DNA from: Laetiporus sulphureus 93-53
Taxonomy: Eukaryota; Basidiomycota; Agaricomycetes; Polyporales; Laetiporaceae
Length of the DNA: 64,000 nucleotides
Direction: 5' to 3'
Assembly: GCF_001632365.1 (NCBI RefSeq)
Contig: NW_024468544.1
Span: 34,839-98,838, forward strand
In this document: in pieces, positions 38,524-51,300 of the stretch
How the letters are laid out: each line of letters opens with the position of its first letter
Position numbering within the stretch: position 1 is the first letter of the stretch
Translations under genes and position numbers: made by a program
The notes under the pieces: generated by a model
What the model was told of the DNA's origin: nothing
Seen by the model: the letters and a program-made list of their open reading frames with translations, nothing else
The model's database searches: none

Positions 38524-41500
38524 GGTTAGACATCATGGGATTGTACTGTACAATATGATGCAGATCGAGTGATAGACCAGAGTCAGTTAGCGTGACATAC
38601 CCTTGGCGCCGAAGAGACGCGCATGTTCAAATAAGTGACGGCGTATAGTACCGGTATCGCGGGCGACAACGATATTTTTCCATACAGATACGCGCGGAGC
38701 CGCACATCGAAATGCATCCAGCTTTCATCCCTCATGAGCACCCTTGTTGTTCCTGTAATCCGACCTCATCTCGATGTGCAAGCCGACATGGCTTCTACGA
38801 TGTCGGCCGGTTTGCATGCTTCGTGGCCTACACGAAGGCACCGAGGAAGCAATGCTGACCATCCTCAACCAACTCACCATATCAAAGGAGTACGGGCAAC
38901 TACTATCTGACGAGGAGCATGCGCGCACAAACAGTCGCGTTCGTAACGCGACAGATCTCCGTAGCGTCATCCGTATATACATCGACATGAGGAATGTCAA
39001 CCTCTCCATCATCACGTCCTCCGCCAGGCGTGCAAGCGTCCAAAAAGCAATCGAGACGGTCCCGAACTCTCTCAGACCCGTTCGCCTGCCGGCAGCCATT
39101 CTTGCAGCGGCTTTGCTCAAAATGGAAAGGGGCACCAACGAGCCCATACTGAGGATCAGGAGGGCAGGAGGAGCTCGTTCTGACCTTCCGAAAAGCTGTC
39201 AATGGCGAAAAGAGTATGGAAGGTACAGGCCTGAACATAGAGGGCTCACTATTAACAATAAAGACAACGCCGAGCATGACGGAGGTAATGAGAACAGGTG
39301 AGCTTTACGTGGTGGGCAAGTGGCGAAGAGAAACCGTGGTAGGAGATGTATATAGTAATCATTGCGATGAAAACGACGTTGACGGCATGTTGTTGAGGTG
39401 TTATGTACAGATAGCTGAAGCGATCGATATCGTACCACGTTCTACCAGCGAAGAGGGATGGAATCGATTCGCTAAGATCCTCAATCTTGCAACGACTCAT
39501 TACTCAGAAACACTTGTTACGGTTCGCTGTAAGCAGCTCGGTGATGGTGATGAGACATATCAATACAGGAAGAAACCGCAACTCACAGCTACATTACGAC
39601 ACCACATACGTTCCCTTGAATAGCCAAGTGAGACCACATCCAAAGCAGCGCAAAACGATCTCGCCTCGGGTGGGAGGGGAAACGAACGTGGAGGCCCAGT
39701 GACTGTCCAGCGCGAGGACCACCGACGTGGTGAGAGGAAAGCCGACCAGTCACGCCCGGCGACGAAAGTCGTGCTTTGGCTCAGTGAGCAGGCGGCCGCT
39801 GCGCAGTTTCTTGACAGTGTCCGGGCGTACGTGAGTGAATGCATCCACACAATCCGCGTCACAGCCAGCCTGGAGGCGCCGTGCGATGCAGGAGAAACAA
39901 AGTCAAGGATCAGCGAGCACGCAGACCGTCTAACACCAGAGCGGCTGACGAATAGTACACGATGAGTAGCATATGGTTTCAAAGAGGATTGACGACCGAG
40001 TTCCGTTCAAGTCAATCCTCGCCAACATTGCGCACTCGCTTCAGCAAGGTCGAGGCATTTGATTCGCAGACGGTAATATTGACGGAAAGGTCCATGTCAT
40101 TCTCGACTATGCATACACGTCTCGAGGGCGGTTAGCGACCCACGGATGCGACGAAAACGACGAGCGGGCCAAATCAAGTTGAGAACTGCGGGGCGCCAGA
40201 CTGCAGAGTGCATGACCATAAGACAGGCTTCAGCATTGCATGGAGGGCTGGCGAGATCGCGCTTAAATTGAAGGGTTAATCCGATCGGGTCGGATGCAGT
40301 TCGGGGATGTGCCAGATGTGCAGCGTTTCTTCGCTGCTGCCACCCGACCCGTTTTGTGAGGGGTTTTTGGGGCAGCTTACTAAAAGGCAACACATAGCGT
40401 TCAAATGGCATGTTCCGTCCGACGTACCGCAAGATATTTTGAGGCATTCCTGAACACTCGCATAGCAGATTGAAGCGAATCTACGTGCCTGGCGAGACAT
40501 TTGTGGTGTTTCAAGATTTCATTTTTGAGTCGCCGGGGATCCAAGATCCGAGGATCTGTATAATATTCCCACCGGTAGCGGATACTGCAACATGGCTGCA
40601 TTTGTTGGGCCAACAATCAACGCGACATGGCTCAGGGTGATGAACCTGTTGCAAGTGGATCTAGCGCAGTAAATGGAACCATAGCACGGACGTGGCCATG
40701 TGGCCGAAGATGGGCGGACAGGCGCCTATCACCGGTCACCCCCTCGGGCGCATCACCCGAACGTTCTAACGTTCACACACACCAACATCAACGTCGACGA
40801 TCGTGACGACCTCACTGAAAGCCTTTTTTCCATCATGCATCATCCGTCTTGCCTTTTAAAATCTCAAAATATCTCGCTTGGCCAGACTCGCAAGAGAGAT
40901 GTCGGAATCCTTTTCCCGTCTTGGACATCGCGCCATGCAGAGGCATGATTGGCTCAGGAGCGGGCAGCTGCATGGCCAAGGAATGCTGTGAATCCTGATA
41001 CATTTTCCGCATGAAATGTCGGACGAGGCCCTCTCTCAAACCCCAGAGGCTCGATGGTTAGTCATCGCATCTTTGTTGCAACGCTTACAGTGCTTGTGAG
41101 CGGTCCATCCACATGTTCTCATTGTTCATGAGCCACCACACAATTGCGTGCGACCTGCGATGCAAAAAGCCGTTGCCTTTGCCAACGGTGTTATGACATC
41201 GCTTGCGAGAGTGGAGCTGCTATCTCATCATGCGGTCCATGCACACCGCACTAGAAACGGCGGCCTTGCATGTCAAAGGGGCATCGCGGAGGAACGGACC
41301 ATGGGAAAATCAAATCGCTTGCTAATCAGAGCCATCGCAGCGTAAATCCTCCCTTCTACGGCAACTGATAGACTGGCCGGGAAGCGTGTAGAAAATGTGG
41401 AATATTCAGGAGCCAAAACCAAACTACAGGTCACGGTCGAGCAAGTAGCTATCGGGCGGTGGGCGCGCAAATCGCCCGCAGGGAGTCCACCGACAATCAG

Positions 41501-41796
41501 CAGGCTCGCGCGTTGTCGACGGCGGCGAGTCGCAAGTGTAGCGGTCCGAGCGGGGCGGGCCACCCTCAGTCAGTGCAAAGTCAGCAATGACCCGCCCAGC
41601 TCAACCTAGCCGGTGAAGAACCGGTCGGTGCGCAACAAACGCCGCCTGTAAAAACTGCGTGACAATGTCACAAAATGATCACAGTCGTGACGTCGGCGAG
41701 ATGAATCTGTTGGCTAAACAGGAGGCCCTAGCCTTCCTTACACCTCCATGCTGACTATTTGCATCTCGTAGACCCGCTCCCACCGCACGCGCTGAC
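38524..41796. other. gene-poor region upstream of the MFS gene
   Basis: About 3.3 kb. A 176-codon plus-strand frame (38774-39301) and a 140-codon minus-strand frame (38725-39147) overlap; neither shows a domain. The stretch 41440-41570 is GC-rich. No gene is supported. Confidence 0.4.
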
Positions 41797-41803
41797 TATA
41801 AAA
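41797..41803 (+). promoter_or_regulatory. TATA box of MFS gene 1
   Basis: TATAAAA lies 73 nt upstream of the ATG at 41876 and is followed by a pyrimidine-rich leader, as expected for a strong fungal promoter. Confidence 0.55.
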
Positions 41804-41875
41804 GCAAGCGGGGGGTTGCTCTCTTGAGAGGCCCGTCCGTCTTCGTAAGTTATATCTCTTTCCTCCTTCCTCTGC

Positions 41876-43820
41876 ATGGAATCCACGCATCCGCAGTCCC
41901 CGTCTTCGTCTTCGTTCACCCGGCCGAATTCGCTCTCCACACTTCCAAAAGAACATGAAGAGAACCAGGCCGAGTCCCATTCGCGCGCATCTGTTGCCGA
42001 CTCGCATTCCCCTACAATCGTCGACGATCTAGAAGAAGAAGCACTTGCAGAGGATGAGGTTCAATCAGAGTTCCACCTCGAAGCCTATGGACCTCACCCG
42101 GGCGAGAAGGGATGGGACTCGTTTGAGGTCACCATCCCCTTGGACGATCCTGAGAATCCAAAGAGTTGGTCAAGACCATATCGGTGGTATCTGACAATGT
42201 TGGGTAGTGTGCTAGTCTTCAATGCGTGAGCCCCAACGGTTTTAGATATCTTTATTTCCACAGCGATTGACGTATGTCCATGTTTAGTACCTTTGCGAGC
42301 TCAGCACCAGAAGGAATCGTCTTTGAGTTGATGGATTACTTTACGTTCAGCGAAGAGGTGGTGACATTGACAATCGCCCTATTCGTTGGTGGCTACTGTG
42401 TCGGTCCTATACTGTGGGGACCTTTATCAGAGCAGTTCGGGCGGCGGATCATTTTCATCATCACCTTCGCGGTCTACGTGTGCTTCCAAGTAGGCTGCGC
42501 ACTCTCACGAAATACTGGGTCAATCCTGGTCTTTCGGTTCCTCAGTGGTACCTTTGCGGCTGCTCCGTTGTCCAATAGCGGGTGAGTGGCTATGATTGCC
42601 GATACTCCACAATGATCCTCATCACTATCCACAGCGCGTTGGTGTCCGATATCTGGGATGCGGGAACCCGAGGAGAGGCTCTGGCGTTCTTCACTCTTGC
42701 ACCGTTCGCGGGACCCACTCTCGGACCGATCGTCTCTGGCTTCATGAGCGTTCGAGGGGTCTCCTGGCGATGGCTCTTCTGGCTGCTGACGCTCTTTGCT
42801 GGCTTCTGTATGATGCTGACTGTGTTTACGTTGCCGGAAACCTTCTTGTATGTTCCCATCACCTCTTCTGAGGTACCATCACTGATCTGTGATTGCATAG
42901 GCCGATCCTGATGGTTCGGAAGGCGCAGCGGCTGCGCAAGGAGACAGGTGATGACCGGTACTGGGCTCCGCTGGAGAGGCAGAAGAAGTCGTTCGGGGAG
43001 CACATGAAGCATATTCTCGCAAGGCCATTTCTCATTCTCTTCCGGGAGCCTATGCTTATGGCCATCACCATGTACATGAGCGTAAGTGCTGTCTCCGTCT
43101 ATTGTTTGCGCGGCAACTCACAGTCCTGCATAGTTCGTATACGGCTGCATCTACCTGCTCTTCGAGGCGTACCCCATCGTCTTTATTGAAGGGCACCACC
43201 TCAGCATGGGCCTTTTCGGGCTGACGTTTCTGCCGATCTTCCTGGGCGCCTGCGCGGGCGTCTTTTTTTACCTGCTCATCTTCAACCCGCGGTACGTGCG
43301 CTCGCAGCATAGGCACGCGCCGCATCCCGTGCCTCCCGAGGAACGGCTAGAGGTCGCAATGTTCGCCGCGCCGATGTTCGCGGGCGCGTTCTTTTGGTTC
43401 GGATGGACGTCCTACCCGAACGTCTCGCTCTGGGCACCGCTCGTCGCTGGCTTCCCGCTCGGGTGGAGCGTCGTCTGGATTTTCCTCGCGCTGTTCAACT
43501 ACGTGATCGATGCGTACCTCTTCGTCGCCGCATCCGCGCTCGCTGCGCTTACCGTCGTTCGTTCGTTTTTCGGCGCAGGTTTCCCGATGTTCGCTGCGCA
43601 GATGTATAACCGGCTCAACGCGCGCTGGGCGTCGACCCTCATTGGGTGCCTCGCGGTGCTCATGGCGCCCATCCCGTTTGTGCTCTACGCGTACGGGCCT
43701 CATATCAGGAAGAAGTCAAAGTACGCGCCGACAAGGGCGGCCACGCCCGTGCTTGAGAAGCCCGAGGAGGACGTGGCCGACAAGAAGAAGACCGGGGATA
43801 ATGTGGCCAACAATGTGTGA
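41876..43820 (+). CDS. MFS transporter, DHA1-type drug/polyamine:H+ antiporter
   Basis: There are five exons: 41876-42225, 42288-42581, 42635-42847, 42901-43081 and 43134-43820; 574 aa, frame closed. An acidic, Ser-rich cytosolic N-terminus (about 115 aa) is followed by 12 predicted membrane helices. The motif-A loop GPLSEQFGRR (about residues 161-170), the ETF/YxP-like LPETFLP and the PEERL loop place it with fungal DHA1 multidrug or polyamine exporters of the plasma membrane. It probably expels organic cations or xenobiotics in exchange for protons; the substrate is unknown. A second, broken copy lies at 59783-61320 and its 3' flank (59440-59780) is also shared. Confidence 0.9.
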
Positions 43821-44824
43821 AGGCCCGGCCTCTGTCTCCTCTTTTTTTCGTTTCATCATCCCATCTGTTTGGGCTGAACCCCACAGACATTTCCATCCCC
43901 TTTCCTGTTCGAATCGTCACGACCGAGCATACGATAGACTTACTATAAATCGGCATCCGGACACCATCAAAGACATATGCATCATCATCTCACGTCATGA
44001 ACTCAACGTCCTGATCTCTTCGCATCTTCACTTTTACTATCCTGGCGGCCCCCCTGCTATTTGTTTCCCCAGGTTGCGGTCGCACTGCTCGGTACTGGGT
44101 TGTTTCTTCGTTTTGGATGGGCGACGCGCTCAGCGCGCCGTTTCATGCTTCCATGCCGCCGCCTAATAGAGCACACACGATGACGATTGCTACGCTCATC
44201 ACGTACCCCTACTGTTTGCACCATCTGTATCTATAGGTTGGGTGTTATAGCAGCATTCAATAGATGTTGTTTCCATTAAATGAATTTTCTTTTTACCTCT
44301 GTCAGTGTTTTTCTTCGCGAGAGTTGTCACTGAGACCTCAGTGTGGTGCATGAACCGCTGGAAAAAAGGGTCATCACCGAGAACAAGATTCCTTTCGCGC
44401 CCAATTCGAATAAGCAAGTTTATCGGTTCGGATAGTGCATGAATATGTAGGCGAGCAGCGAGATAGATGATGTAGAAATGAACGTCAAGGACACGCCGTT
44501 CGTGTATGTTGCTCTCGGAGGCGGATCAGTTCATGATAAGATAAGATGACGCCCGGAACATGCCGCGAGGTGCATCTCCGAGGCAAACCCACGTGGTGTG
44601 GCCGCCGTCCGAACTTGCCACCTCGCTCTTACCGCCCACCCAAAATTTGACATCAATCCAGCAGCATAGATCGCAACGACAATGGTACATTCTACAGAGT
44701 TACAACAAATCACGATGCCTGGCATGCATTGTGGCGTACTCGACGCCCGACAACTACCAACGGCCCCAATCATAATGCCACATGAATTGCATTATTGACC
44801 GCACATGTCTCAGTCCTAGCTACC

Positions 44825-44830
44825 TATAAA
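44825..44830 (+). promoter_or_regulatory. TATA box of the LPMO gene
   Basis: TATAAA lies 112 nt upstream of the LPMO ATG. The stretch from about 44700 to the ATG is present in a second, diverged copy at 46448-46710. Confidence 0.5.
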
Positions 44831-44941
44831 CCCACATTTTTATTCCAGACATCCGCCTTGTGCTCTTGCCTCCCCGCCTGCCCCTTCTCCTTTCCCTTAA
44901 ACAAGCTCGCCCTTTCCTCTGCGCAGGACGCACACACGCTC

Positions 44942-46207
44942 ATGCCCACGTCCGCACTCGCGCTTCTCCTTCTCCTCACCGCCAGCCAGGTGCCGCGCGC
45001 TGCCGCGCACGGGTACGTCACCAACATCACCATCGGCGGCGCAACCTACCAGGGGAACGCCCCAGGGCACAGCGGCAGTGAGTGTCTCAGCCTCCCCAAT
45101 TACCACATCTCACATGCTCACCGAGCGCAGTCGTCAGCCCGATCCGCACCGTGTCCTCAGACAGCCCGGTGCAGAACCTTTCGGATCCCAATTTGGCCTG
45201 TGGCCCGGGCGCACTGGCTGCGCCCGTCGATGCGGAGGCGGCGCCTGGGAGCGCCGTCAACCTAACCTGGGTGTCTGGGAGCGGTGGACCCGTGAGTGAT
45301 GACCGCATGCATGCGCAAGTCCGTACGCATGCTGATAATTCCGGGTCGGCATTGCAGTGGCCACACGAAGTGGGCCCGATACTCACGTACATGACGCACT
45401 GTGAGAACACGACGACATGTGCGGAGTTCAACACATCCGGGGCGCGATGGTTTAAGATCGACGAGGTCGGGAAGAAAAGCAATGGTACTGGCTGGGTGCA
45501 GGAGGAAATCAGTGCGTTATGACTCGACCACAATCCGTAGAACTGCATGTGCTCACCGATTTCAGTGCTAGGTGCCAAATTCAACGTCACCATCCCAGAC
45601 GGCCTTGCCCCAGGGCCGTACCTGTTCCGAAACGAGGTAAATTCTCTCTTGATACCCAGGATCCCTGCACAGCCTGACACTACCATGCACGCAGATGATC
45701 GGTTTGCAGAACGCCATGGCGCCCGGCGGCGCCGAGTTCTTCCCCTCCTGTACGCAGCTGCAGATCACCGGCAACGGGACAGGTGTCCCTGCCTTGAACG
45801 ACACGGTGGCCTTTCCGGGAGCCTACAGCCCTACCGATCCAGGTATCCTGTTTGATGTGAGCTGCCAACATCAGAATACGAGCGGATCGTTTCGAGCGGC
45901 TACTCACTGTGAATTCTAGGCCTACGACAACCCTAATGCGGCGTATATCTTCCCCGGTCCACCAATTGTTACTCTGACGAACGTGACAGCCCCTGAGAAT
46001 ACGACAGTGACGACTCCAAACGCGACAACTTCCGCTGCTTCTATCTCGCTGGAGGCGTACAAGCAAATACCGGTCGCAATCGCGGATCCCGATACGTCGG
46101 ACGAGTTCTATCTGGTCATGCACATGGTTGATGCGGATACCTCAAATGCGGATAACGCGCAATCGAAAGGTCGCTTCCATAGTCGGATTGCTCGCCGCTC
46201 GCATTGA
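44942..46207 (+). CDS. AA9 lytic polysaccharide monooxygenase (former GH61)
   Basis: There are six exons: 44942-45077, 45131-45291, 45358-45511, 45566-45636, 45695-45856 and 45920-46207; 323 aa. A 22-residue signal peptide ends in AAA, so the mature protein begins His-Gly-Tyr, giving the N-terminal histidine of the copper brace. The second brace His is H102 in WPHEVGPILTYM. Other AA9 hallmarks are IRTVSSDSPV, NLACG, GPYLFRNEMIGLQNA and FPGAYSPTDPGI. The position that is normally the axial tyrosine (AEFY) reads Phe190 (AEFF). There is no CBM1; an 80-residue tail rich in Thr/Ala/Asp follows. It is secreted and acts on cellulose or related beta-glucans by oxidative cleavage, if functional. Confidence 0.9.
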
Positions 46208-46259
46208 ACGGTGTATCGCCAGTGGCAGAGGCTGCTCGTGAGTCTACTGTTAGAGCTCC

Positions 46260-46710
46260 TTTAGCGTCGCGGGAAGCAAATTATACCTAATGTAGACCTT
46301 GCCTGGTTATCAACCGCCACAAATATCCTTGCCAATAACGTTTCGCCGATGAAATGATTGAGAATGCACAGCAACGTTAACGAGAACATCGATAGCGCTG
46401 CGACAACCTGTCCACGCAATATGAATGGAACATCTTACGGAATTACGAACACACACAACAAATTACGATGCCTGGCATATGCTATGGCGTACTCGACGCC
46501 CGACAACAACCAACGGCCCCAATCGAAATGCCACATGAATCGCATTATTGACCGCACATGTCTCAGTCCCTATTTGTAAACCGAATTTTCGTAATAGACA
46601 TCTGCGTTATGCTCTTGCCCTCCCAACGCGCCTTCTCCCCTTAATCCCGCCTTCCCCCAAACCCGCCCACCCTTCCCTCTGCGCAGGATGCACTCTCTCC
46701 ATGCCGATGG
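46260..46710. repeat. LPMO 3' flank plus second copy of the LPMO promoter/start region
   Basis: 46260-46420 (after the LPMO stop) has a diverged direct copy at about 53620-53770. 46448-46710 is a diverged direct copy of 44700-44950, the LPMO promoter through its start codon (shared blocks include CGATGCCTGGCAT and TATTGACCGCACATGTCTC). The copy reaches an ATG near 46700 and then hits a stop within four codons. This looks like the 5' end of a second, lost LPMO gene. Confidence 0.6.
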
Positions 46711-46719
46711 TTTAGGGCC

Positions 46720-46860
46720 GGAAGCAAAGTGGATACTGTCGCACCAGCGCCGCCGCTATGCGCCCCGCTAGTCGTTGCAGCACTCGACACCGAGGAGCTC
46801 GCCGTTTTGCGTGGTGGCCGCGATGTCCTAACTGCCGAGCGCTAGAAGGCCGGACCTTTG
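46720..46860 (-). pseudogene. remnant of the Ser/Thr-rich tail of a propeller-like gene
   Basis: Read on the minus strand it gives a Ser/Thr/Gly-rich stretch (ATTSGAHSGGAGATVST) that matches the minus-strand stretch at about 52310-52400 (TVTISGAHSSSIGMTV). Only this short piece remains. The assignment rests on that internal match. Confidence 0.4.
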
Positions 46861-47459
46861 GAACGTGAAGTGGCTATGTGGCTGCCGGAAGAGAGGCGGT
46901 ACGACGACACCAGCACTCGATACCAGGAGCGGATGGGTGGATGGGTGGATTTGAGCGAGCAGCAAGTGAGGAGACGGATGAGGAGGCGAGATGCGATGCG
47001 GTAGCCTTAGCGCAGGTGCGTGGCGCGTCTCCTTCGTCCGTCTGCGCAATAATCAAACGTCCTTTCCAGTACTCATTTCCCGCACTGTGTGCGAAGTCCA
47101 CCTCGTCTATTAGTTGTAATGAATTGCGACATTGCGATAGCGTTCGACTTGGAGCCACGGTAATCGCCTACTGTTGTCCGGTCGAATTACAACTGATATC
47201 GCCTCGTACCTGATCTTATGCATGCTTCTGCAGGGGAGCTACACTGGCATTGCATTTTCGGTGCGTGAAGCGGCGGTGATCATCGTAGATATCAAGGAAA
47301 TTCGCTCGACCAAGAATTCATAGGGTCCACTTCACAGACACAAAGTGCATGCTACCGTCGAGCATTGCGACATAACGGCCATCCAATCCCAAATGAACCA
47401 ACTCCTTAGCACTCCACGACCTTGTCGGAGGTAAGCAATCGTTGCCTGGTTGACCCTAG
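46861..47459. other. spacer in the rearranged zone
   Basis: No gene was seen. A short block at about 47265-47288 (GCGGCGGTGATCATCGTAGA) recurs at about 63106-63125 next to the second copy of the duplicated segment. Confidence 0.4.
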
Positions 47460-48342
47460 TCTCTTAGACTTAACCTAATGCCGAGATGATGCCTGAGCCT
47501 TTCAGTTGGGGAAAAATCATGTCATGAGAAGATGGCAACGCTCACTGCTCGAAGTTCACTTTGTATAGATACTACGAGAAGCGCTCCTAGGACGTAGAAA
47601 GGCGGCGCAAGTATGAAAAGCGTCTGAGGTAAATACAAAGCGGAGAACGTTGGGATGGTCGTGCTGAAGACAGGGCAGGATAATGGCAGCGCGCGGCGCT
47701 GCTGGGTGAATCTAGCATTGAACGCGGGCAGCCGCCGGCAAAAGTCGTGAATCTGCTGTGGTACGAGTGCACTAGTTGGAGTATACGGCTAAGTGTCCAG
47801 ACGAGTATCTTCCTTGACGAGGACGCGAGCGGCCATCCATATCACGAAGGGGTGCTGAATAGAAGCAGAATGGCAGTGTCCCAAATGCGTGGTAAACACG
47901 TCCATGACAGAAGTAAACTATATTTCGGGCGATATGAGTACAGGATAGCTGTGCGTGCACTTCCATGCTTCCTTGGGCGCCGACCACTGCCTCGCTCGAA
48001 GAACAGAATCGGCGCCACTGAGCGCGTCATTCAATCCTGCGCGGGTGATGTTCGCCTTCTACAAGTGCGAATATAAGTCCCATCCTCGCACGTAACATGG
48101 CGCGAGATGAGAGACACAAACCGCCATGTTGCACAGGTTGGAAGGGAAAGAGTGCGAGCATCTTGACGAGCGTCCGCGTCCTCGTTCAGCGCTTTCAGCG
48201 CTCAGCGGTCCGATACTGTTTACTGGTACATATGATCCTGCCCATCAAACATGCGCTTGCGAGCTGTGCATAGCCCACCCACATATACTTAGCCTCGCGA
48301 ACCTCACACCCCTTTCCCTTTCCTCTCATCCCCTGCATTCGG
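47460..48342. repeat. direct duplication, copy 1 (upstream of the CHAT gene)
   Basis: About 0.88 kb, colinear with 63160-64000 in the same orientation and visibly highly similar, with small indels. Examples are the blocks around GACAGGGCAGGATAATGGCA, GTGCACTAGTTGG, GCATAGCCCACCCACATATA and the ACCTCACACCCCTTTCCC run. It ends within 60 nt of the ATG at 48399, so it includes the promoter-like region of the CHAT gene. Its internal minus-strand frame is open for 122 codons in copy 2 (63210-63578) but interrupted here. Confidence 0.8.
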
Positions 48343-48398
48343 ACACTTCGTCAAAGCTACACTTCTGCTACACTCTGTGATCACTGAGAACTCGAACT

Positions 48399-51300
48399 AT
48401 GGATACAACTCCGGGAAACATCAACTCTGAGCCATCCAGTCCTCTGACTGTGCCCACCTCAGAGCATTCTGACTTGACTGTACCTGAGTGGGATACATCT
48501 TTCTTCCATTCGACCTACTCCAGTAACTCATCTATGGTACCACAGAATATCAATCATACAACCTTTGGAGGGTTCACAGTTAACCCCATCTCCTTCAGAC
48601 CCTCAGATTCTGAATATGCCAGCACAGTAAGCTTTCTTTTGTATCGAGTCTTACATATCTGTCATGTATCTGTCAAGACTCTCAAACCCAAGTTCATCAA
48701 TTGCTGTGGGTCCAAGTGGTCTTCTGTTGACAGAGGCAGTTCAGTTTATGTATGTATCACTGACATTATCATGCCTTGCATTGACAATCTTAATCTTGAG
48801 CAGAGCAAAATTTCGATCAGGATTTTCCGTAGCATTATTGAGAGCATGTGTCATGTTGAAGAATACAAGTGCTGGGTATGTTATATTTAGCATTGAAGTG
48901 CTATTGCTGCTTTGCTCATGCTACATAATCAAGAAAACTGCTGCACAACATCATCAAACTTGTGCTGAATGACAGCATGGAGAATGAAGAAGCACTGCAG
49001 TATGTGTGAAGTTTCTAAGATGCAAGGGCCACATTATTGATCAAAACACAGATTACACCACACAAGCCTCAACTCATCTACATTGATCACTGGTATTGAT
49101 GCAGATTTATCTCAAATTCAAGGCAACATTTCAGATTTTTTTGCACTGGTCCTGGAACATCTTTCTCAAGAACTTCTGAGATGTTATGACAAATCACATT
49201 TGCTGAGTGAACTAAAAAAGGTGATGATATCCTTGCAAATGCCTTGAAAAGGCAGTTTCATCATACTAGTGATCTTACATATCTTGAGCAGGCCATTGCT
49301 GTGCAGCAAAGAGCAGTGCAGCTGACACCAGATGATCATGCACACAAGTCTGGCCAGCTCAGCAACCTTGGAAACTCCTTCCTGAGCCGCTTCGAACATG
49401 TTGGTAACCTTGCAGATGTTGACCAGGCCATTGCTGTGTAGCAAAGAGCAGTGCAGCTGACACCAGATGATCATGCCAACAAGCCTGGCCGGCTCAACAA
49501 CCTTGGAAATTCTTTCTTGAGCCGCTTTAAACATCTTGGTGACCTTGCAGATGTTGACCAGGCCATTGCTGTGCAGCAAAGAGCACTGCAGCTGACACCA
49601 GATGATCATGCAGACAAGCCTGGCCAGCTCAACAATCTTGGAAACTCCTTCCTGAGCCGCTTCGAACATCTTGGTAACCTTGCAGATGTTGACCAGGCCA
49701 TTGCTGTGCAGCAAAGAGCAGTGCAGCTGACACCAGATGATCATGCCAACAAGCCTGGCCGGCTCAACAACCTTGGAAACTCCTTCTTGAGCCGCTTCGA
49801 ACATCTTGGTGACCTTGCAGATGTTGACCAGGCCATTGCTATACAGCAAAAAGCAGTGCAGCTGACACCAGATGATCATGCANNNNNNNNNNNNNNNNNN
49901 NNNNNNNNNNNNNNNNNNNNNNNNNNNNNNNNNNNNNNNNNNNNNNNNNNNNNNNNNNNNNNNNNNNNNNNNNNNNNNNNNNAAGCAGTGCAGCTGACAC
50001 CAGATGATCATGCAGACAAGCCTGGCCAGCTCAGCAACCTTGGAAACTCCTTCCTGAGCCGCTTCGAACATCTTGGTAACCTTGCAAATGTTGACCAGGC
50101 CATTGCTGTGCAGCAAAGAGCACTGCAGCTGACACCAGATGATCATGCCAACAAGCCTGGCCGGCTCAACAACCTTGGAAACTCCTTCTTGAGCCGCTTC
50201 AGACATCTTGATGATCACTCTGCACTGGAAATAGCAATGGTTCAATATTCATTAGCTGCTAAGTCATCCTCTGGCCCCTTTTCTGTCAGGTTCCATGCTG
50301 GTCAAAACTGGATTAAATGTGCTTATGCATTGCAAGATCCATCTCTTCTTCAGGCCTATAATGTCACATTGACTTTGCTTCCAAACTTGGCATGGCTTGG
50401 ATTGTCTTTTCCAGATCGCTATAGTGCACTTACTCAGGCAGCAAGTTTTGCTAGAGATGCTGCTGCAGCAGCCATCCAATATGGAAAATATGATACTGCT
50501 GTTGAATGGCTTGAGCAAGGGCGTTCAATTGTTTGGGAACAGCAATTGCAGCTTCATACTCCCTTTGATGATCTGCAGGCTAAGCATCCAACACTTGCAA
50601 GTAAAGTTTCTCAGATCTCAAAGCAGCTAGAACAAGCAAGCTATAGACTTGACATAAAGGAAGCCATACAAGAGACTTTAGAGAAAGAGGCTCAACAGCA
50701 CCATGCACTTGCACAAAAATGGGAACTTTTGCTGGCTGAAATTCGATCCATACCAGAGTTTGAACAATTTTTGATGCCAAAAAAGCTGGCTCAGCTTTTG
50801 AAGTGTGCACATTCAGGGCCAGTGATCATTCTAAACTGCAGTCAGTTTCATTGTGATGCATTAATGATTGTGCCTGGCTCAAAAGATGTGATCCACCTTC
50901 CTCTTAATGGTCTCACCTATCAAATTGCACAAAATCTTGAACTATCACTGAATTCATTGCTCAGAAATAAAGACCGCATCATCTCAAGTGTTATTGATGA
51001 AGATGACATCACTCTAAGCACAATGCCCAGTGAAACTCTTCATCAGCCTTGCCACACCATCTTTACTACCATTGACAGAGATGACAGGGCAGCAAAAATG
51101 GAATTTTCTGGTGATGGAGCATACTCTTCATTTGAAAGTGTACTTTCTGAGCTATGGTCCAAAATTGTCAAACCAGTCTTGGATAGACTTGATTATCAAG
51201 TATGCCTCTATTTCACTCCTTTCATTATTTGACACTGATGATTGAATTAGAAAAAAACTCCAACATGCTCTAATCTAAGTCGAATTTTTTGGTGTCCCAC

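Noticed and set aside
38725..39301. Overlapping open frames of 140-176 codons on both strands
   Set aside because: No motif, no supporting introns and no way to choose a strand; left as spacer.
41876..46207. MFS, LPMO, P450 and hydrolase as one biosynthetic cluster
   Set aside because: No backbone synthase is present and gaps of several kilobases separate the genes; shared regulation cannot be shown from sequence.
49278..50222. Regular repeat array as a possible CRISPR
   Set aside because: Units are contiguous 135-bp coding repeats without spacers, in a eukaryotic gene.
49184..50245. Long open frame antisense to the TPR repeats
   Set aside because: It is a by-product of the 135-bp units reading open on both strands; only the sense frame gives TPR-type helices and continues into the CHAT domain.
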